Source: Escallonia rubra
Taxonomy: Eukaryota > Streptophyta > Magnoliopsida > Escalloniales > Escalloniaceae
DNA: 64,000 nucleotides
Direction of reading: 5' to 3'
Assembly: GCA_033065855.1 (NCBI GenBank)
Contig: JAVXUO010002717.1
Location: forward strand, 434,001 to 498,000
Shown here: positions 1 through 13,000 of the stretch, one piece after another
How the letters are laid out: each line of letters starts with the position of its first letter
Numbering within the stretch: position 1 is the first letter of the stretch
The notes under the pieces: model-generated
Database searches by the model: none
Told to the model about the DNA's origin: nothing
Seen by the model: the letters and a program-made list of their open reading frames with translations, nothing else
Program-made: the position numbers and the translations under genes

Positions 1-705
1 GACTAACCATTGACCTAATGACTCAATTTACACGATTTCATGGCTAAAATCCTTCACCCGAAGTATCAATTCCCTAAAAAATAACCCATCCAACCATGGC
101 TTCACAGCCATGTGCATGGCTAAATCATACACCCCACAGTGATCGAAAACACACACAAATTTCATAAACACACACTAGAACAGGCCTACTAGGAGTTGGC
201 TAACTCACCTCTCGAATTTAGGCTTGATTTCCTCCCTTTTTCCCTTGATTTTCCCCTTCCCCCGAGATGCTCTGTTCGGTGTTCTTGGCAGTGTTCACAT
301 TCTGTTTTTTTTTTTTTTTTTTTTTTTTTATTTTTTTATTTTATTTCTTTTCCTCCCGTATTTTCTTTCTTCTTTTTTTTTTTAATTACCTAAAGTTTCC
401 AAACCTTATATTTTATTTTAAACTTGGATTACTCACCAACACACTAGTAAGAGGCGGCACCAATTGAAACTTTCTCTTAAACTTGACACCTAGACACAAA
501 AATTTTAGAATTGCAAAATAGCCCCTCAACTTTTCAAGATTACAAAATGACCCCAAAATTTTCAAATATTACACTTTTGCCCCAAAATTCTTTTAAGCTT
601 CCATACGCTACTAATACCCGAGCATTGCTCAAAATTAATGCCAGTTTATTTTTCGGGTCTCCGATAGTTATTTTAACCCGTTCCCAAAAGTACGGGGATA
701 TTACA
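1..705. mobile_element. LTR remnant, truncated by the window start
   Basis: This AT-rich, T-tract-rich stretch resembles the end of the LTR at 10100-13845. Both carry a 'ggctaactcacctc/ggtggccaacttc' block followed by pyrimidine-rich DNA. Both also carry repeated phrases of the type 'gcccctcaacttttcaa' and 'tgaccccaaaatttt'. It ends in GGGATATTACA at 705, which fits an LTR terminus in CA. Recognisable Tat-type gag sequence starts about 120 bases further on, so it may be the 5' LTR of that element. I could not identify a primer-binding site after it. The other LTR end lies outside the window, so family and orientation are inferred. Confidence 0.45.
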
Positions 706-819
706 AACTTGGCCCAACAATATAAGGGTACATAGGAATAGAAATGGCCAAGGAAGTCAAGGAATCGAAAGTGCATATATTCCTCCTCACAAGAGATGAA
801 TAGAATTTGATAATCCAAC

Positions 820-2010
820 GTTTGAAGAAACTATTAGAACGGTCATGCCGAATGATCTTGAGGAGAAAGAAATGATGGGGCTAAGGATGGGAGTACAGTC
901 ACATCATGGATTTAACCATGTTTGGTACATGACAGGGATAGCGGCCAATTGATAATCCAATATACAGAAAACTGTACCATGCGGCCATCGATGAGATGGA
1001 CATCCCAAAGGGAGTAAAAATACACGAGTTCAGTCTTTTCCCCGAAAAAAGGTAACCAGTCGACCATATATCATAATGCAGGATTTACCTTCAAATGTCG
1101 AGAACTTAGTCAGAACGAATGGGTAAAATTAAAGTGGTTCCAGTACTCGTTAACCGGGGTGGCTTTCTCATGGTTTGCCAACCTATCGCCCAACTCCATA
1201 TTCTCTTGGTGACATATGGAAAATTTGTTCCACGCCCAAATTTTTTAAGATGGAACTGGAGATTTCATTGGCAAATTTAGCTAATTTGAAACAATCGACG
1301 GGAGAAAATGCTAGAAAGGTTTTAGAAAGGTTCAAAACGTCCAAAATTAAGACTGGCGAACCTGTCTTTGAATGGATTAGATTTAGAGACTAGGAAAAAG
1401 TTCGAAGGCATGGAGTTTAGGAATGTCTTTGCGCTTTTCTCTAGGGTGGCTAGATAAGAAACATTGTTAAGAGAAGAGCAACTGAGGAAGAACTCGTCGA
1501 TGCGAACTTATTTTCAAGATCCTATAGATCTAGAAGTTGATGCGGTAGAGATGGTTGCAAAGAAACCCGTAGTATGCGAACCTCTTGTAAAGGCCAAAAA
1601 TCCAATCAACTTGCCATCTAAGCAACCCATTAAAGTCAATACATCATCTTCAACGAGGAAATACTCTTTCGATATCAATCAGGCGGATCAAATTTTTGAC
1701 TATACGCTAAAGATAAAGTTCATTCAATTACAAAGTCCCCTCAGGGCTCTAAAAGACAAAAGAGCAAATTTCTATAAGTGGCATAATGTGATTAGTCATG
1801 ATACTAACAATTGTGTTGTTCTCTGCAATGCTTTCGTAGGACCAAATGGAATCTGAGATGCTCAAATCGTTAATAAAGACAAATACGTAATGTAGGTTGA
1901 TAGTGATCCATTCGTGGAGATGGTTGTAGATATCAACATGGTGTCTATCGGTTGCAGTCATGCGGATGAAATGAGTGATGACAGTAGTTCAAAATAGGAC
2001 AATTTCAATG
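820..2010 (+). pseudogene. gag of Tat-type element (degenerate)
   Basis: Capsid-like sequence is readable in pieces. The segment translating as WFQYSLTGVAFSWFANL (about 1135-1185) is the conserved core of plant retrotransposon gag proteins. A later piece (1464-1856) ends in a 'YKWHNVISHDTNNCVV' motif, which matches the zinc-binding-like end of Tat gag proteins. Stops and shifts occur between the pieces, for instance near 1050, 1390 and 1458. The protein would package element RNA in virus-like particles. No intact reading frame remains. The assignment rests on family resemblance by eye. Confidence 0.65.
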
Positions 2011-3018
2011 AGAGACAACCACTGGAAAACACATGTTAATTTTGGGGGAAAAGATAAAAGAAAGATAAGTGGACCGATGACAAATTTAGTTCTAGTAGGA
2101 GCAGTATGTTCTTAAGTGCTTGGAACTTCATTATCGAAGATAGGACCAATTGGTGAACCAGCGTGTCAGAGTTGTGGTTCATCGGTTGAATGGTCAAAGC
2201 GAATGTGGCAGTAGAAGAAGATGAACCAAAAAACAAGGACACAAGAAAATCATAGGTTGAACAAACAAAGGCAAAAGAAATATCTTTCACCAATGGTGAA
2301 TGTCAGCAGCCAAGTTTGGCCAATGGAAGAGTACTGCAAAATATTGCCGGATTAGGTCATTTTGAAGCAAATATGGTAAAGCCAAAATTTGGACTCTTGG
2401 GTCCCCAGTCCATGTTCAAAAGTAATAATAGTGGTAACACTTTTGCATCAGCTCTTAAAGATGCTGCAAGACAATTAGTGGCATGCAGTTGGGCAATAAA
2501 AATTCCCTCCTCTAGAGGCATATCGAAATTTGAGTACAACTCAGAAGAGAAGGGTTCAAAGGAAGTCTGCTGTCATAATGAGGAATGATTTCCAAGATAA
2601 ACAAATTCTTATGGATCGACATAAGTGGACATGGGCAAGGGAGGTTGATCAAGACAGAGTACGTGGAAGGGTTCAGCAAAATCATAGAGGAAAATTAAAA
2701 TCAAAGTTATCAATGGAAACACCAAATGGTCGGGATATGTCGAATACAACAACAGAGCAATTAAGGATGAACACTCTAAATAGCCGAATTACCACAGTTA
2801 CGGATGAGACTATGAACGATCAAGGAGAGAAGAGCATCCCAAAACCCGACAAGGCTGGGGTTAAAAGGTGTTTATTTTTCAGAAATCATGAAGTTACCAT
2901 CAACTGTAACATGGCTTTCACATTACCCATGACGTTTGAAGCAAAAGAAGGACACATTTTGCAAAGGTAGGTGATGTGGAAGAAAGGAGTTCTTCACCAT
3001 TGAGTAGCTTCGTGGTAG

Positions 3019-3345
3019 GTGAAAAAGAAGAAGCACAAGGACAAGTTGTGTACTCAGTTTGAAAACAAGAGAATTTTCATCGACCAGGGAAATAGATTCA
3101 TACTTACTAGACCTAATGCCCAAAAGACCAAGCATTTCAAACCTTTTTTCATCAAAACATTGATGGATGGCCAACCTGTACCCAAGGTAGTAGTTGATAA
3201 TGATGCATCAATCAACATTTTGCTCGCTCGAATGTTGAAAAAGCTTTGCAAATACGAGAACGATCTGATTCCCTCTGAGATTATGGTGTGTAATTTTACA
3301 GGAGGGGTATCTAGGCCCAAATGAGTGGTGCCTATTGAACTGACG
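3019..3345 (+). pseudogene. Retrotransposon aspartic protease (degenerate)
   Basis: The frame from 3019 contains 'VPKVVVDNDASINIL' (about 3178-3222). This corresponds to the VVDNGASINIL active-site region of Tat-type retropepsins, with Gly replaced by Asp. It runs to a stop in 'GVSRPK' at about 3322, where related proteins continue in 'GGxxRxxGVIPLEL'-like sequence. The protease would process the gag-pol polyprotein. The region 2010-3018 between gag and protease has several short open stretches (2316-2588, 2530-2970) in the polyprotein linker position, with no domain I recognise. Confidence 0.6.
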
Positions 3346-4229
3346 GTGTGAAAGAAAACAAAGATGTCACATCTCTTTGTAATCGATTCATCGTCTAGTT
3401 TCAATGCTCCACTCGGTAGAGACTAGATTCATATAAATGGGTGCACACCATCTTCTCTTCATTAAGTGTTGATATCTTGGAGGGAGGATAAAGTAAGAAG
3501 GAAAGTCACATAATTAGTATGCGTGAATGATAAACCGTCTATGGCTAAATCTAATTGTATAGAAGCGGGTTCTATCATCATGGTGTAGAGCCTTAGGAGC
3601 TTTTGGATGACATTTTTGGATGATGAATTACTGATGTGTGGGCGAAATCTCAGTTGGTTAAAATATGCAGTTGATCAGATTCAGATAAGTAGAGACGAAA
3701 TGACTAGACCTGGTAACACTAGGTCTGTTTCGTGTGCATGCTTAGTAGTTTCCGATGAATAGACACCCAAAAGGAAGCAGTGCTGAGGAGCAAAAGGAAA
3801 AGGAACCTTTTGTTCGAGAAAGAGAAAATGATAGTGACGTCAAAGAACTAAGGATGCGACCAAGAATGTTCGATGGTTCAGATGTGGGAATTAGCAAAGA
3901 AGAAGCAGGGCAAGACGTTGTGACAGCCACATTTTAGAATTTGATGGTGTACGCCTTGGAGAAAAGAATAGAAAGACTGTCCACAATTGATTGGGCATAG
4001 TGCATATTAGATGACCACTGAGATCGGTTGGATGGAGTCAAGTTGTAAGATCTGAGAATAGCCCCTGCTAAATTGGATGGTTCAAAAGCAGAGGTTCAAA
4101 ATCCCTTCTTCGAGATTAATTTAGGGACAAAGGCTGAACCACGGCCTAGTTTCATCAGTTCTCGACTACCAAGTAATATACAAGAACAAATAATGGCGTT
4201 GCTTAAAGAATACAATGACTGCTTTGCCT

Positions 4230-5060
4230 AGAGTTACAAGGAAATGCCAGATCTGGACTGAAAACTTGCCGAACACAAGTTGTCGACTAAGCAATGTTTC
4301 AGACCTTTTACCCAAGCCTCTAGAAAGATGTCAACGCAAGTAACTTTACTGGTCAATGAGGAAGTTGAGAGGTTAGTCAAGGCAAATTTCATCAAGTCTG
4401 CAAGTTACGTTAGATGGTTATCAAATATAGTGCCTATTTTAAAGGAAAATGGTAAACAAAGTTTGCATTTAGGAATCTAAATACTGCTACCCTTAAAGAT
4501 CAGTATAGGATGCATGTGGTAGATTTACTCTTTTATTTAGCGTCAAAACATGCAATCATGTCATTTGGTATAATCAAATATTTATTGGCCAAGATGATGT
4601 ACATAAAATTGCATTTAGATGTCCAGGTTTGATTGGAACTTTTGAATGGGTGGTAATGTCTTTTGGTCTCAAGAATGCTGGAGCCACCTATCAAAGGGCA
4701 ATGAACTTGATTTTTCATTATATGATTGAAATTTTTTTAGAAATCTATATCGATGATGTAGTAGTTAAATCAAGTCACTATTAAGAAAACATGCGGCATC
4801 TAAAGGATGCCTTTGTTAGGATGAGGCAATACGGTTTGAAATTGAACCCATTGAAGTGTGCCTTCGATGTCTCCACAAGGAATTTTTTAGGATTAGGAAT
4901 CCATCCAAAGGGAATCAAAATTGATAAGAATAAAAGTGAAGGCCATTATTAATGCTAAACATCCTTCTAATGAGAAAGAGCTTCAGCATTTTCTTGGCCA
5001 AGTTAATTTCTTACGTCGATTCATTGCTAATTTGGCAGAAAAACAAAAAAATTCTCAACT
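4230..5060 (+). pseudogene. Reverse transcriptase of Tat-type element (degenerate)
   Basis: A readable series begins with 'VNEEVERLVKANFIKSASY' and 'WLSNIVPILKENGK' (4345-4455), the finger region of Ty3/gypsy RT. About 4657-4690 reads 'MSFGLKNAGATYQRAMN'. The catalytic box reads IYIDDVVVKSSHY at about 4743-4782, with both aspartates present. 'LNPLKCAFDVSTRNFLGL' and 'ELQHFLGQVNFLRRFIANLAEK' follow. Stops and frameshifts lie between the pieces (for example at 4478, 4781 and about 4940), so no functional polymerase can be made. This is the best-preserved part of the element's pol and the main reason for placing it in Ty3/gypsy. Confidence 0.8.
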
Positions 5061-5149
5061 TTGTTAGGACGAAAAAGGGATTCCGAGTATTGACAGGAAC
5101 AAAAATACTAACAGGCTTTTCAAGCAATCAAATATTATCTGATCAAGCC

Positions 5150-5580
5150 TCCAATTCTGATGCCACCAAGAGGCAAGAAACTATTAAGCTATATATATAT
5201 GGCAGCGGATTTTTCCATTGGCAGTTTGTTATCCCAAGAAAATGATCAAGGCTATGAGCAGTCGATTTATTATTTTAGTAAAAGTTTGAATGTAATGGAG
5301 CAGAAGTATTTCAATGTGGAGAAGTTATGTTTAACTCTGTATTCTATTGTTGTTAAACATAGACACTATTTGCTACCCTTCGAAGTGCTAGTTATTGCAC
5401 GTACTGAGTTAGTAAAGTATATACTGATAAGATCAGTTCTGAGGGGTAAAATTGGCAAATAGATAGTGGCCATAATAGAATATAGTTTAACTTATATTTC
5501 TCAAAAGATTGTTAAAGGCCGAGTATTAGCTGATTTTTTGGTAAATCATCCTACGAAGAATGCAAAGGAAGATGAACTTT
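5150..5580 (+). pseudogene. Classical RNase H domain of Tat element (degenerate)
   Basis: The reading 'YEQSIYYFSKSLNVMEQKY' followed by 'VEKLCLTLYSIVVKHRHYL' and 'YISQKIVKGRVLADFLV' matches the RNase H and connection segments of Tat pol. There the related text is of the form 'P.YF.SKAL..AE.RY..EK..LALV...RKLR.Y'. A stop lies at 5460. The domain would remove the RNA strand during reverse transcription. Confidence 0.65.
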
Positions 5581-5594
5581 ACATCGGTATCGTT

Positions 5595-5805
5595 CCTTGA
5601 AAATGTCATTTGGTGGATCAAAAACATGCGATGGAGCTGAGACCGGAGTAGTATTAGTATCACCTGTAGGATTTATCCAATAGTTCGCATTCCAAAGCAC
5701 TCAGGATTATTCTAATAACCAAGCCAAGTACGAAGCATTAAATTTGGTTTGGAGACATTCGTTAAAATACATGTGATGAATGTACAAGTTTTCAGTGATT
5801 CTCAA
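5595..5805 (+). pseudogene. Second, archaeal-like RNase H domain, cut by an insertion
   Basis: About 5602-5760 reads 'SFGGSKTCDGAETGVVLVSP', then 'YSNNQAKYEAL' and, after a shift, 'MNVQVFSDSQ'. This is the layout of the second RNase H that Tat-lineage elements carry between the first RNase H and integrase (DG...GxGxVL, NNxAEYEAL, DSxL). The frame has a stop (TAG at 5682) and a frameshift near 5770. It ends exactly at the LTR-like insertion that starts at 5806. The remaining C-terminal part of the domain is not visible on the far side. Confidence 0.6.
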
Positions 5806-7428
5806 TGTAACGCCCTAAACCTAAGGGTCCGAACACGTCCTTAAACCAAAACCCAATCATGTCCAAAACATAGTAATCGTAATGGTAGAGCAGAGCATCT
5901 AAAATACTGCAAACATAACTATTTGAATCTCAAAATCTTAACTCCAAAATACTTCAAAACTTTATTACAAATCTCTCAGACGAAATATCCAAATCCAAAG
6001 TAAAGGAAATCAACTAACCAGTAATTCGTCTAAAGAATTCATATCCTCTACCATTCTCAATGTCATACACCAAAGCAATTCCACCGATGTAATAACATGT
6101 TACCCTTCGTGATACTCTTGGCCTAAAAGGGGATAGAAACAAAAAAGCAAAGGGGTGAGCATAAATTTCTCAGTAAGAGATTTTATAAACAGAGGGCCAA
6201 AAACGAATACGAAATTTGAGTTTTTTCGAACGGAGCAAATAAGTAAGAATGTAGATAACTCAATCAAATTTCACAAACGAATAACAAAGGTGACCAAAAG
6301 ATAGTTAAATAACCAATAAGCTAAATATCAAACATAATTTTATCAAAACTTGTGGGTGTCACATACATAAATTGCTTATTATTAAGCATCACAAGTCATG
6401 GTTATACCATGTCGAATATCGCAGCCGATGCATCACATATAAGTCACGATAATCAAAAGTGATTTTCAAACACAAATATCACCCACAAAGTAATTTGATA
6501 AGTTTAGTGAATATTCATTCGAAATCCAACAATAGTCATTGTACACTCAAATCGAAGAGAACGAAAATGCAAATTTAACGGAACAAAAATCAGCTGAATT
6601 GGAGATCGGATGAATGAAATATCGTGAAAAGAAATTTTGAGATGAAAAGCAACTGCAGGAAAATCGAGAGAGCGAAAGCAGATTATTAATAACCAAAGGG
6701 CCGCTAGAAAGTTGACACATGGCAAAAGGGCTCAGAATTCACACGATAAGGCCAAAATTGATGGATTGCAATGATTGGAAAACATAACAATAATATGAAT
6801 AATTATAAGGACCAACGAAAATGTGACACGTGGCTTCGAGCTTTTGAAAGCAGCCTTCTTGGTCGTGAAAGAGAACCGAGCGCTAAAATAATTGCCAAAG
6901 ACATCTTCCGATAAAAAAAAAGAGATTTTTATAAATAAAAAATAATCGTCTTTAACGCAAGTTATTAGGCAATGAAAAGTTGGGTAACGTCACAAATAAG
7001 CGTGATGATCAATAATAAGCTCAAAAGCAAATATGTTTTGGGAATCAAACGATATTATATAGATCTTGTGTATAAAACGAAAAAAAATAGCGTAAGAACC
7101 CTTACCTCAAAGTAGCGAATATAACATCAAAAAATTTCACTTTATCTTAGATCAATCCCAACCGTTTTGCTTGAATACCCAAAAGAATGCACTAGTGCTT
7201 TTTTCTTCTCTCCATTGTCTCTAAAAAAATATGGAGACTCTTATGTCTCTTTCTCCGTTATATAGTTTGCTAATCTAATTTTAATATGATTTGAAGTCCT
7301 AATTGTTAGTGCAATTATAATACAACTTAAAGTCCTCATTACTAATTTAATCACAATATGACTTAAAATCCTAGTCCAAGTCGAAATGATGATTTATATA
7401 TGAAAATGCCAGAAGGCTTGGCATTACG
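5806..7428. mobile_element. Solo LTR-like insertion in the Tat element
   Basis: The segment starts TGTAACGCC and ends GGCATTACG, an imperfect inverted pair of the kind seen at LTR ends (TG...CA, with the final A changed to G). It has no recognisable protein sequence. Its text 'ggggtgagcataaatttctcagtaag' at about 6150 resembles 'gaatgagcgtaaatcacccagtaaa' in the LTR at 10100-13845. The flanking 5-mers (ctcaa and gtgtc) do not match, and the host reading frame does not resume directly. Insertion was therefore probably followed by deletion or recombination. The internal open stretch at 6504-6725 (-) is not taken as a gene. Confidence 0.5.
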
Positions 7429-7559
7429 GTGTCTAGGGTAGCAGGAGGCCATGCAAGTAACATGTGAAGTATAGAAAGCCTCTGCGGGGCACATCAATCA
7501 GGTATGAAGATAAGATGGTTAATTCAAAGGCATGGTCACTATTAGCCAATGATAACAAA

Positions 7560-8290
7560 GGATTCTGTGAAATATGCGAAAGATTTTCAGGCAAAAACAT
7601 GGGACTATTCATCAGGCACCATGTATTGATACAATCGATAGTGAAACCATGGCTATTTTGGTGGTTGGGATATGATAGGGCAGATTCACCCTCATTCACC
7701 CTCATTCTTCAAAACAACATGGCTTCATTATTGTAGCAACAAACTACTTTACGAAGTGGACTGAGGCTAAGGCAATAAAGTGAACTAGTCAAGAAGATGT
7801 GGTGAATTTTATCAAAGAAAACATAATCAATTGATTTGAACTTCTCCTGAAACCAGTACAGGGGTTACAGCGTATGCTCTGACTTATGGACATGATCCAG
7901 TATTGCCTATGGAGGTGACAGTGAAACCCTTTAGAGTAGCCATGCAGAATAATTTTCCAGTCGTAGATTATAATGAGATTATGGCAATCGACCTAGAGGA
8001 TTTGGACGAGCATTGATTGGATGCCTTGGACAAGTTACATGCACAGAAGTGGAAAGTTGGTAGATCTTATAATAAAAGGATGTTGCCTAAGTCATTCGAG
8101 GTGGGCGATTTAGTATGGAAAATTATCTTGCGTATCAGAAGCAAGGACCCTAAATTTGAAAAATGATCAAATAAGGAGGGCCCATTTCAAAGGCATGGGG
8201 TTCTTAAAGGAGGAGCTTATTGGTTAGTGTCTTTAGAAGGGCAAGCTCACGTCAAATCAATAAATTGGCTCTTTTTAGAGAAATAATTTT
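7560..8290 (+). pseudogene. Integrase of Tat-type element (degenerate, 3' half)
   Basis: A zinc-finger-like CEICERFSGK (about 7573-7602) is followed by 'FIIVATNYFTKWTEAKAIK' (7720-7780), the start of the catalytic core. Then comes the C-terminal part 'AYALTYGHDPVLPMEVTVK', 'KRMLPKSFEVGDLVW' and 'GPFQRHGVLKGGAYWLVSLEG'. In-frame stops occur at about 7781, 8014 and 8164. Much of the core between 7830 and 7850 is deleted, so the DDE triad cannot be complete. The layout matches Tat integrases, which end in a 'GPYxV...GAYxLxxLEG' module. Confidence 0.7.
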
Positions 8291-8479
8291 CGTATGGTGG
8301 GAAGGTGTCGAGCCAATCAATAAACCAACATTACATTAGCCCAAGAGGCTAGAACTGCACGGCATACATAATAAAGGCAAAAATGCTATTTTGAAAGTAA
8401 AATGGTTAAAATTAGAACAAACCTACACAATAGAAGTCTTCTTGAAGTTAACATAAAGTTGTCCACCAACATGATATAA

Positions 8480-10099
8480 AAGGGAACCATCTAAGTCCTA
8501 AGCCCTAAAAATAGTATGAATGGTCTTCTATTGGAATCCTGCCTGAGAGATAATTCGATCAGCAAAGGCAATTTGAGACGCCATACTTGCAAGGGTTTGG
8601 CCTAGTCGATGGCTTCCTAAAAGACGGTGGTCTTCTGTTATCTCAGGTTTTTCTCTTTTTGCTTGAGCTTCGCTATTTTCATTTCCAGGGATTTGATTTC
8701 TGCTACCACCTGTTGGATGTCTTTCGAGAACTTTTGACTCGATAATTGTTTTCTCTGATTTGTTGAGCTAAGGTAAAAATTCTTCTTTCTGCTTCTGTTG
8801 TCTCAGCCTTAATACTCATACATTGGCTCCATGAAGATGACATGCAAAGGATCTGTGGCTCAAGTTGATCACTGTTTCGTTAAATCATTCAATCTAGACA
8901 AAAGTTCTCGATAAGTTGAGGCATCTGCAAGATCACGAGCTAATAATTCTCTAAATGAAGCTTGGACGACTTTAATAGCCTGATTGGATGGAATCTTGGT
9001 CAAGGATGAGGCTATGTTAGATGGAGGCAAGGGTGTGGTGAAGGAATTAATGGTCTCTTACAATTGTTGGAACTTCATATTTATATGATCGAACATTGGT
9101 TGAGGAGTGGGAGTTACTGTTTAAGTAACTCGAAAAGATTCTACATGAGGGGTAGAGAACGGATGATGGAAGCAGTTTTGTTACAACATGGAGGGAATGT
9201 CCTTTACTGGAAAACCAGAAGGCAAGAGTCCTTCGAATAAGGTAGGGATCGATGGCGCGATGACAATAGTTTTAGGAACCTTTTCAGGAACGGCGTTAGG
9301 ACCCTTCTTGGACACGATGGCTCAGCAGTGTCCATGTGAATGATTGAGGGATCATTAGGATGATCCTCATTAGAATCGATGCCACCTTGCATGTCCCAGG
9401 GTACCACTTCCCCCTGTAAAAATGTATAGTGAATGCATTGTGCTATAACATGCGATGAGCATACGAGTATGGGGAGACCATTTACCTGTTGCGAAGATGA
9501 GGAAGGATTAAATATGGTCTTGTTCCTATCCTGATCATGGGACGTCTCAGCAATGCCACTGGAGAAAGAATCTTAGTAGGATTCAGAGTCTTCATCGAGA
9601 CGTTTGGAGGGATCAACAGCCTCAGAGGAGTTAGAGGCATCTTCTGTTGATTGAGACTCGTCAGGCTTGTCCAGTTATTTGTCAAGATGAATGAACATTC
9701 CCTGCAAATTCTGTAAGAATCTGATGGTTATTACGAAGATAAAATCATGTATTAAGTAACAGAGAGACAATAAAAGAAACCATAAAAGGTTTCATTCGAA
9801 AGTTGTCGGGGGTCCTTGGAGCCAGAGTCTTTTGCCTTTCAGGAGCATTAATTTTTGCGCTTGGCTCTTTATATTTGTCATAGTCGATTTGCTCCGAGTA
9901 ACTACAGTTTCATTCTCCACAGTTGAGGTATTAACAGTGGATACCTGGATCTTTAGAGATGGTGGCAGAAAGGTAGTTGGTAATTCATCCATTGGGGCCT
10001 TTCCCTTGTTAACTGGTGTTTTTATGTAGGGCCAGAAGATGTTCTTTCACCTTGATTGGGAGCAAGAAAAGTCGCTAAACGGGGAACTTGGTGTAGTAG
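8480..10099 (-). pseudogene. C-terminal tail of the antisense PMD gene (degenerate)
   Basis: This strand appears to continue the antisense gene whose N-terminal and core parts lie at 13846-15800, on the far side of the inserted LTR. On the - strand about 8640-8850 reads as Lys/Glu-rich, heptad-like text such as 'LSKDIQQVVAEIKSLEMK' and 'IAKLKQKEKN', which suggests a coiled coil. Other open pieces at 9204-9407 and 9482-9685 are Ser/Pro/Thr-rich. Frameshifts are frequent. No known domain is visible here on its own. The link to the PMD gene is an inference from position, strand and the clean insertion between the halves. Confidence 0.4.
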
Positions 10100-13000
10100 T
10101 GCGACACCCTCAACCCTGGTGACATCACCAGGCTGAGTTATCGAACATAATCACATTCAAAACCCTGTGCTGAATACAGAACAACTACATCCTAATACTC
10201 ATACATCATTAATAGACGCTACAAAATGCGTCCTTACAAAAACATTTCGTACAAACATACATCATGCTGCAGCGGAAGACTTTCAGGTCTTTAAACAACA
10301 TGAATGTTTACAACCTAATATACGACTGTAGTCGTATGACTCTTAACAACCTATCTCGCAACTCAATTTTTATCCCACCATTTCTAGCTTGTCTTACCTC
10401 ACACAACTTATCTCATTGCTCAACTTTTCTAGCTTGTTTCTCTTCCTTTTTCTAGAGGGTTCTCCTTGATCAACCTTATAGCCTGCACAATACAACATAA
10501 GGAATGAGCGTAAATCACCCAGTAAAGACAACACGAGGAGTATCGTGTACAAATGATTCAAAAGACTCGGAGGAATAATAATCATCTCAACGATAGCAAT
10601 GAATCAAGAGTAGTCAATAAATTTCAGCATCAACATAACTTGTCAAACGATAATTTTTTTTTCGTTAGACTGAGCGGCTTTAAGGCCCAACAGAACAGCA
10701 TTACTGCCACCTCCTCATGGACAAGACTAACTAACTGCTGACTATACAAGTGAACCTGAAATCCAAGGTCGTAAAAATAAACGTCATTGAAATACAAATC
10801 ATTAAAATCATCACATCAAAAGAAAATCAAATACAATGCACGTGGACACAACAGACATGACTCAACCAGACACGACAGACTATGCTCGAGCGACATTCAT
10901 CCTCTTTGGCCAATGATCATAATTCATAGGCCATCCTCCTCATATTGATGTCCCATTTTACGGGATGTTCATCTCAGTCTCAAATAAATAGAAGAGACAT
11001 TGTCAACAAGAAGGGAGCTCATCTAGAGTGCTTTCCCTAACCACCTTACAACGAAGCATCAGGACTTCTTCAACGGGGCGGACTAAGGGAAAATTTATTT
11101 CACCTTATGTCCTCAACAACACAGCTCAACAAGGAATACCAGATCAAAAGATCAACTGGTGTTCAGACCTAACAACAAGAGTTCAATATAACATCATCAA
11201 CTGGGCGGACTTTGGAGAAGATTACCGCAAGCCCTCAACAATGTTCTTACATAAGAGGAATGTCGACTACCACTAAGTGACGACATCTCACAACAACACG
11301 CAACGACCTCAACAACATCATCATCAACGACAGGGTGGACTCGAGAGAAGTTTGCCACAAGTCCTCAATAGTGTTCTCAAAGAGAAGAGATATCGGCTAT
11401 CAATAACTGTCGGCATCTCACAACAACCACACGATAACCCCTACACAACACCATCATCAACTTCAAGTATGCTAATCGAATCGAATCATAGCATACTGGG
11501 ACACCCATCATCTTCACTAAATTCTATCAACAGGGAGGGAGGGCTAAGGAAATTTATTCTACCCTACGTCCTCAACAGCATAATTCAAATATGCGTATAT
11601 CAGTCACAATGACTACCATTGTCCAATCATAACAACAAGAATTCAACAACACGTCATCAACATGGCATGCTAATCGAACAATGAATTAGTATATCAGAAC
11701 CGCATTGCCCTTACCTCATTTGGCTTATAGCCGAAGCAACTCGCAATCTCTGATCGCAATGAGCTGCATCACCTAGTCAAGTAATACTTTGCTCGTTAGA
11801 TATCATTCAACATATACGCACTCCTTATTCTACCCATTCCACTTTAACCGCTCATAGTATTTTATGACAGCTAGTTAACCCGATCCAACAACTGGATCCC
11901 TAATCTAGCCTTATCGACTTATAACAACCCTCATTTTAGACAAACTACCACTATTCCTCGCTTCCCACCACTCTAAATGCTAAATTATGCGCGTTCTAAA
12001 AAATTTAGCGCCAACATGGCAAATTACCAAAATACCCCCTAAGGGTTCACTACCACCACAAAACCCCAAATCAACTTCAAAACAACCTTTCAGGCATTTC
12101 ACAACCCTTCCCGGACTAACATGTCATTCGAAAACTTTACCGAAAAAATTACCAAAATACCCCTCTCCGGTGGCAAATTACCAAAATGCCCCATGAGGGT
12201 TCCCGGTACTATAAAAATCTTAAAAGCGCTTTAAAATGCTATTTAAAGTATCCTGAAATTAGTTTTGAGCTAAAAAGTATTTTACAAAATTTTCGCTCAA
12301 AAATCCTGAACCGGTGTCCGCACCGAGGGCATAAAAGCCCGTTCGGCCAAAAATAGCAAATGACTTCGGAATGACCCGAAATTTTGGAAAATGGAACTTC
12401 TCATCATCCTAGGATCCTTATAAAATTTTCACTCAAAACTGCGCTAGTTTGATATTTTGAATTTCACTGTAAAGTTCCAAAATTCCTTCATCGGTTAACC
12501 TTCTTCCCGACCTCGGAAAAATTTGAAATATTTCCACGGTCTCCTAAAAATAACTAGGGTCTCCATTTTGCACTTTGGCTAAATCTGACCCTAACTATTT
12601 TTAAAAATTCAAATTTTAAACTGATTACTCAATTTCCACATTTAGTGACAAAAACAGTCACTATTCACATCAACACGCACACTAGTTTACCTTCACGCAC
12701 ACACACATCATCTTCCTCCTTCAACCAGCCACATACCGGGGTATATACATCCCACAATCACGTAGAACTTCTCACAAATTCATCTTCGATCACTTAAAAA
12801 CATTATAATATACCCAATTCACGCCCTAAACTCATTTTTATACATCAATTTCGCACAATTAAACCAATTGAATCCAAACCCATGAACCAAATTGAAGAAC
12901 ACTTCTGAAAATGCACACCCACGCACACTGGATCATGCGAAATCATGGGATCTTGATTACTTTCTCTTCCTCTTTTATTTTAAGCTCATGTATTTACGAC

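Noticed and set aside
196..467. Phe-rich hydrophobic peptides that look like membrane segments
   Set aside because: They come from long T tracts in an LTR remnant.
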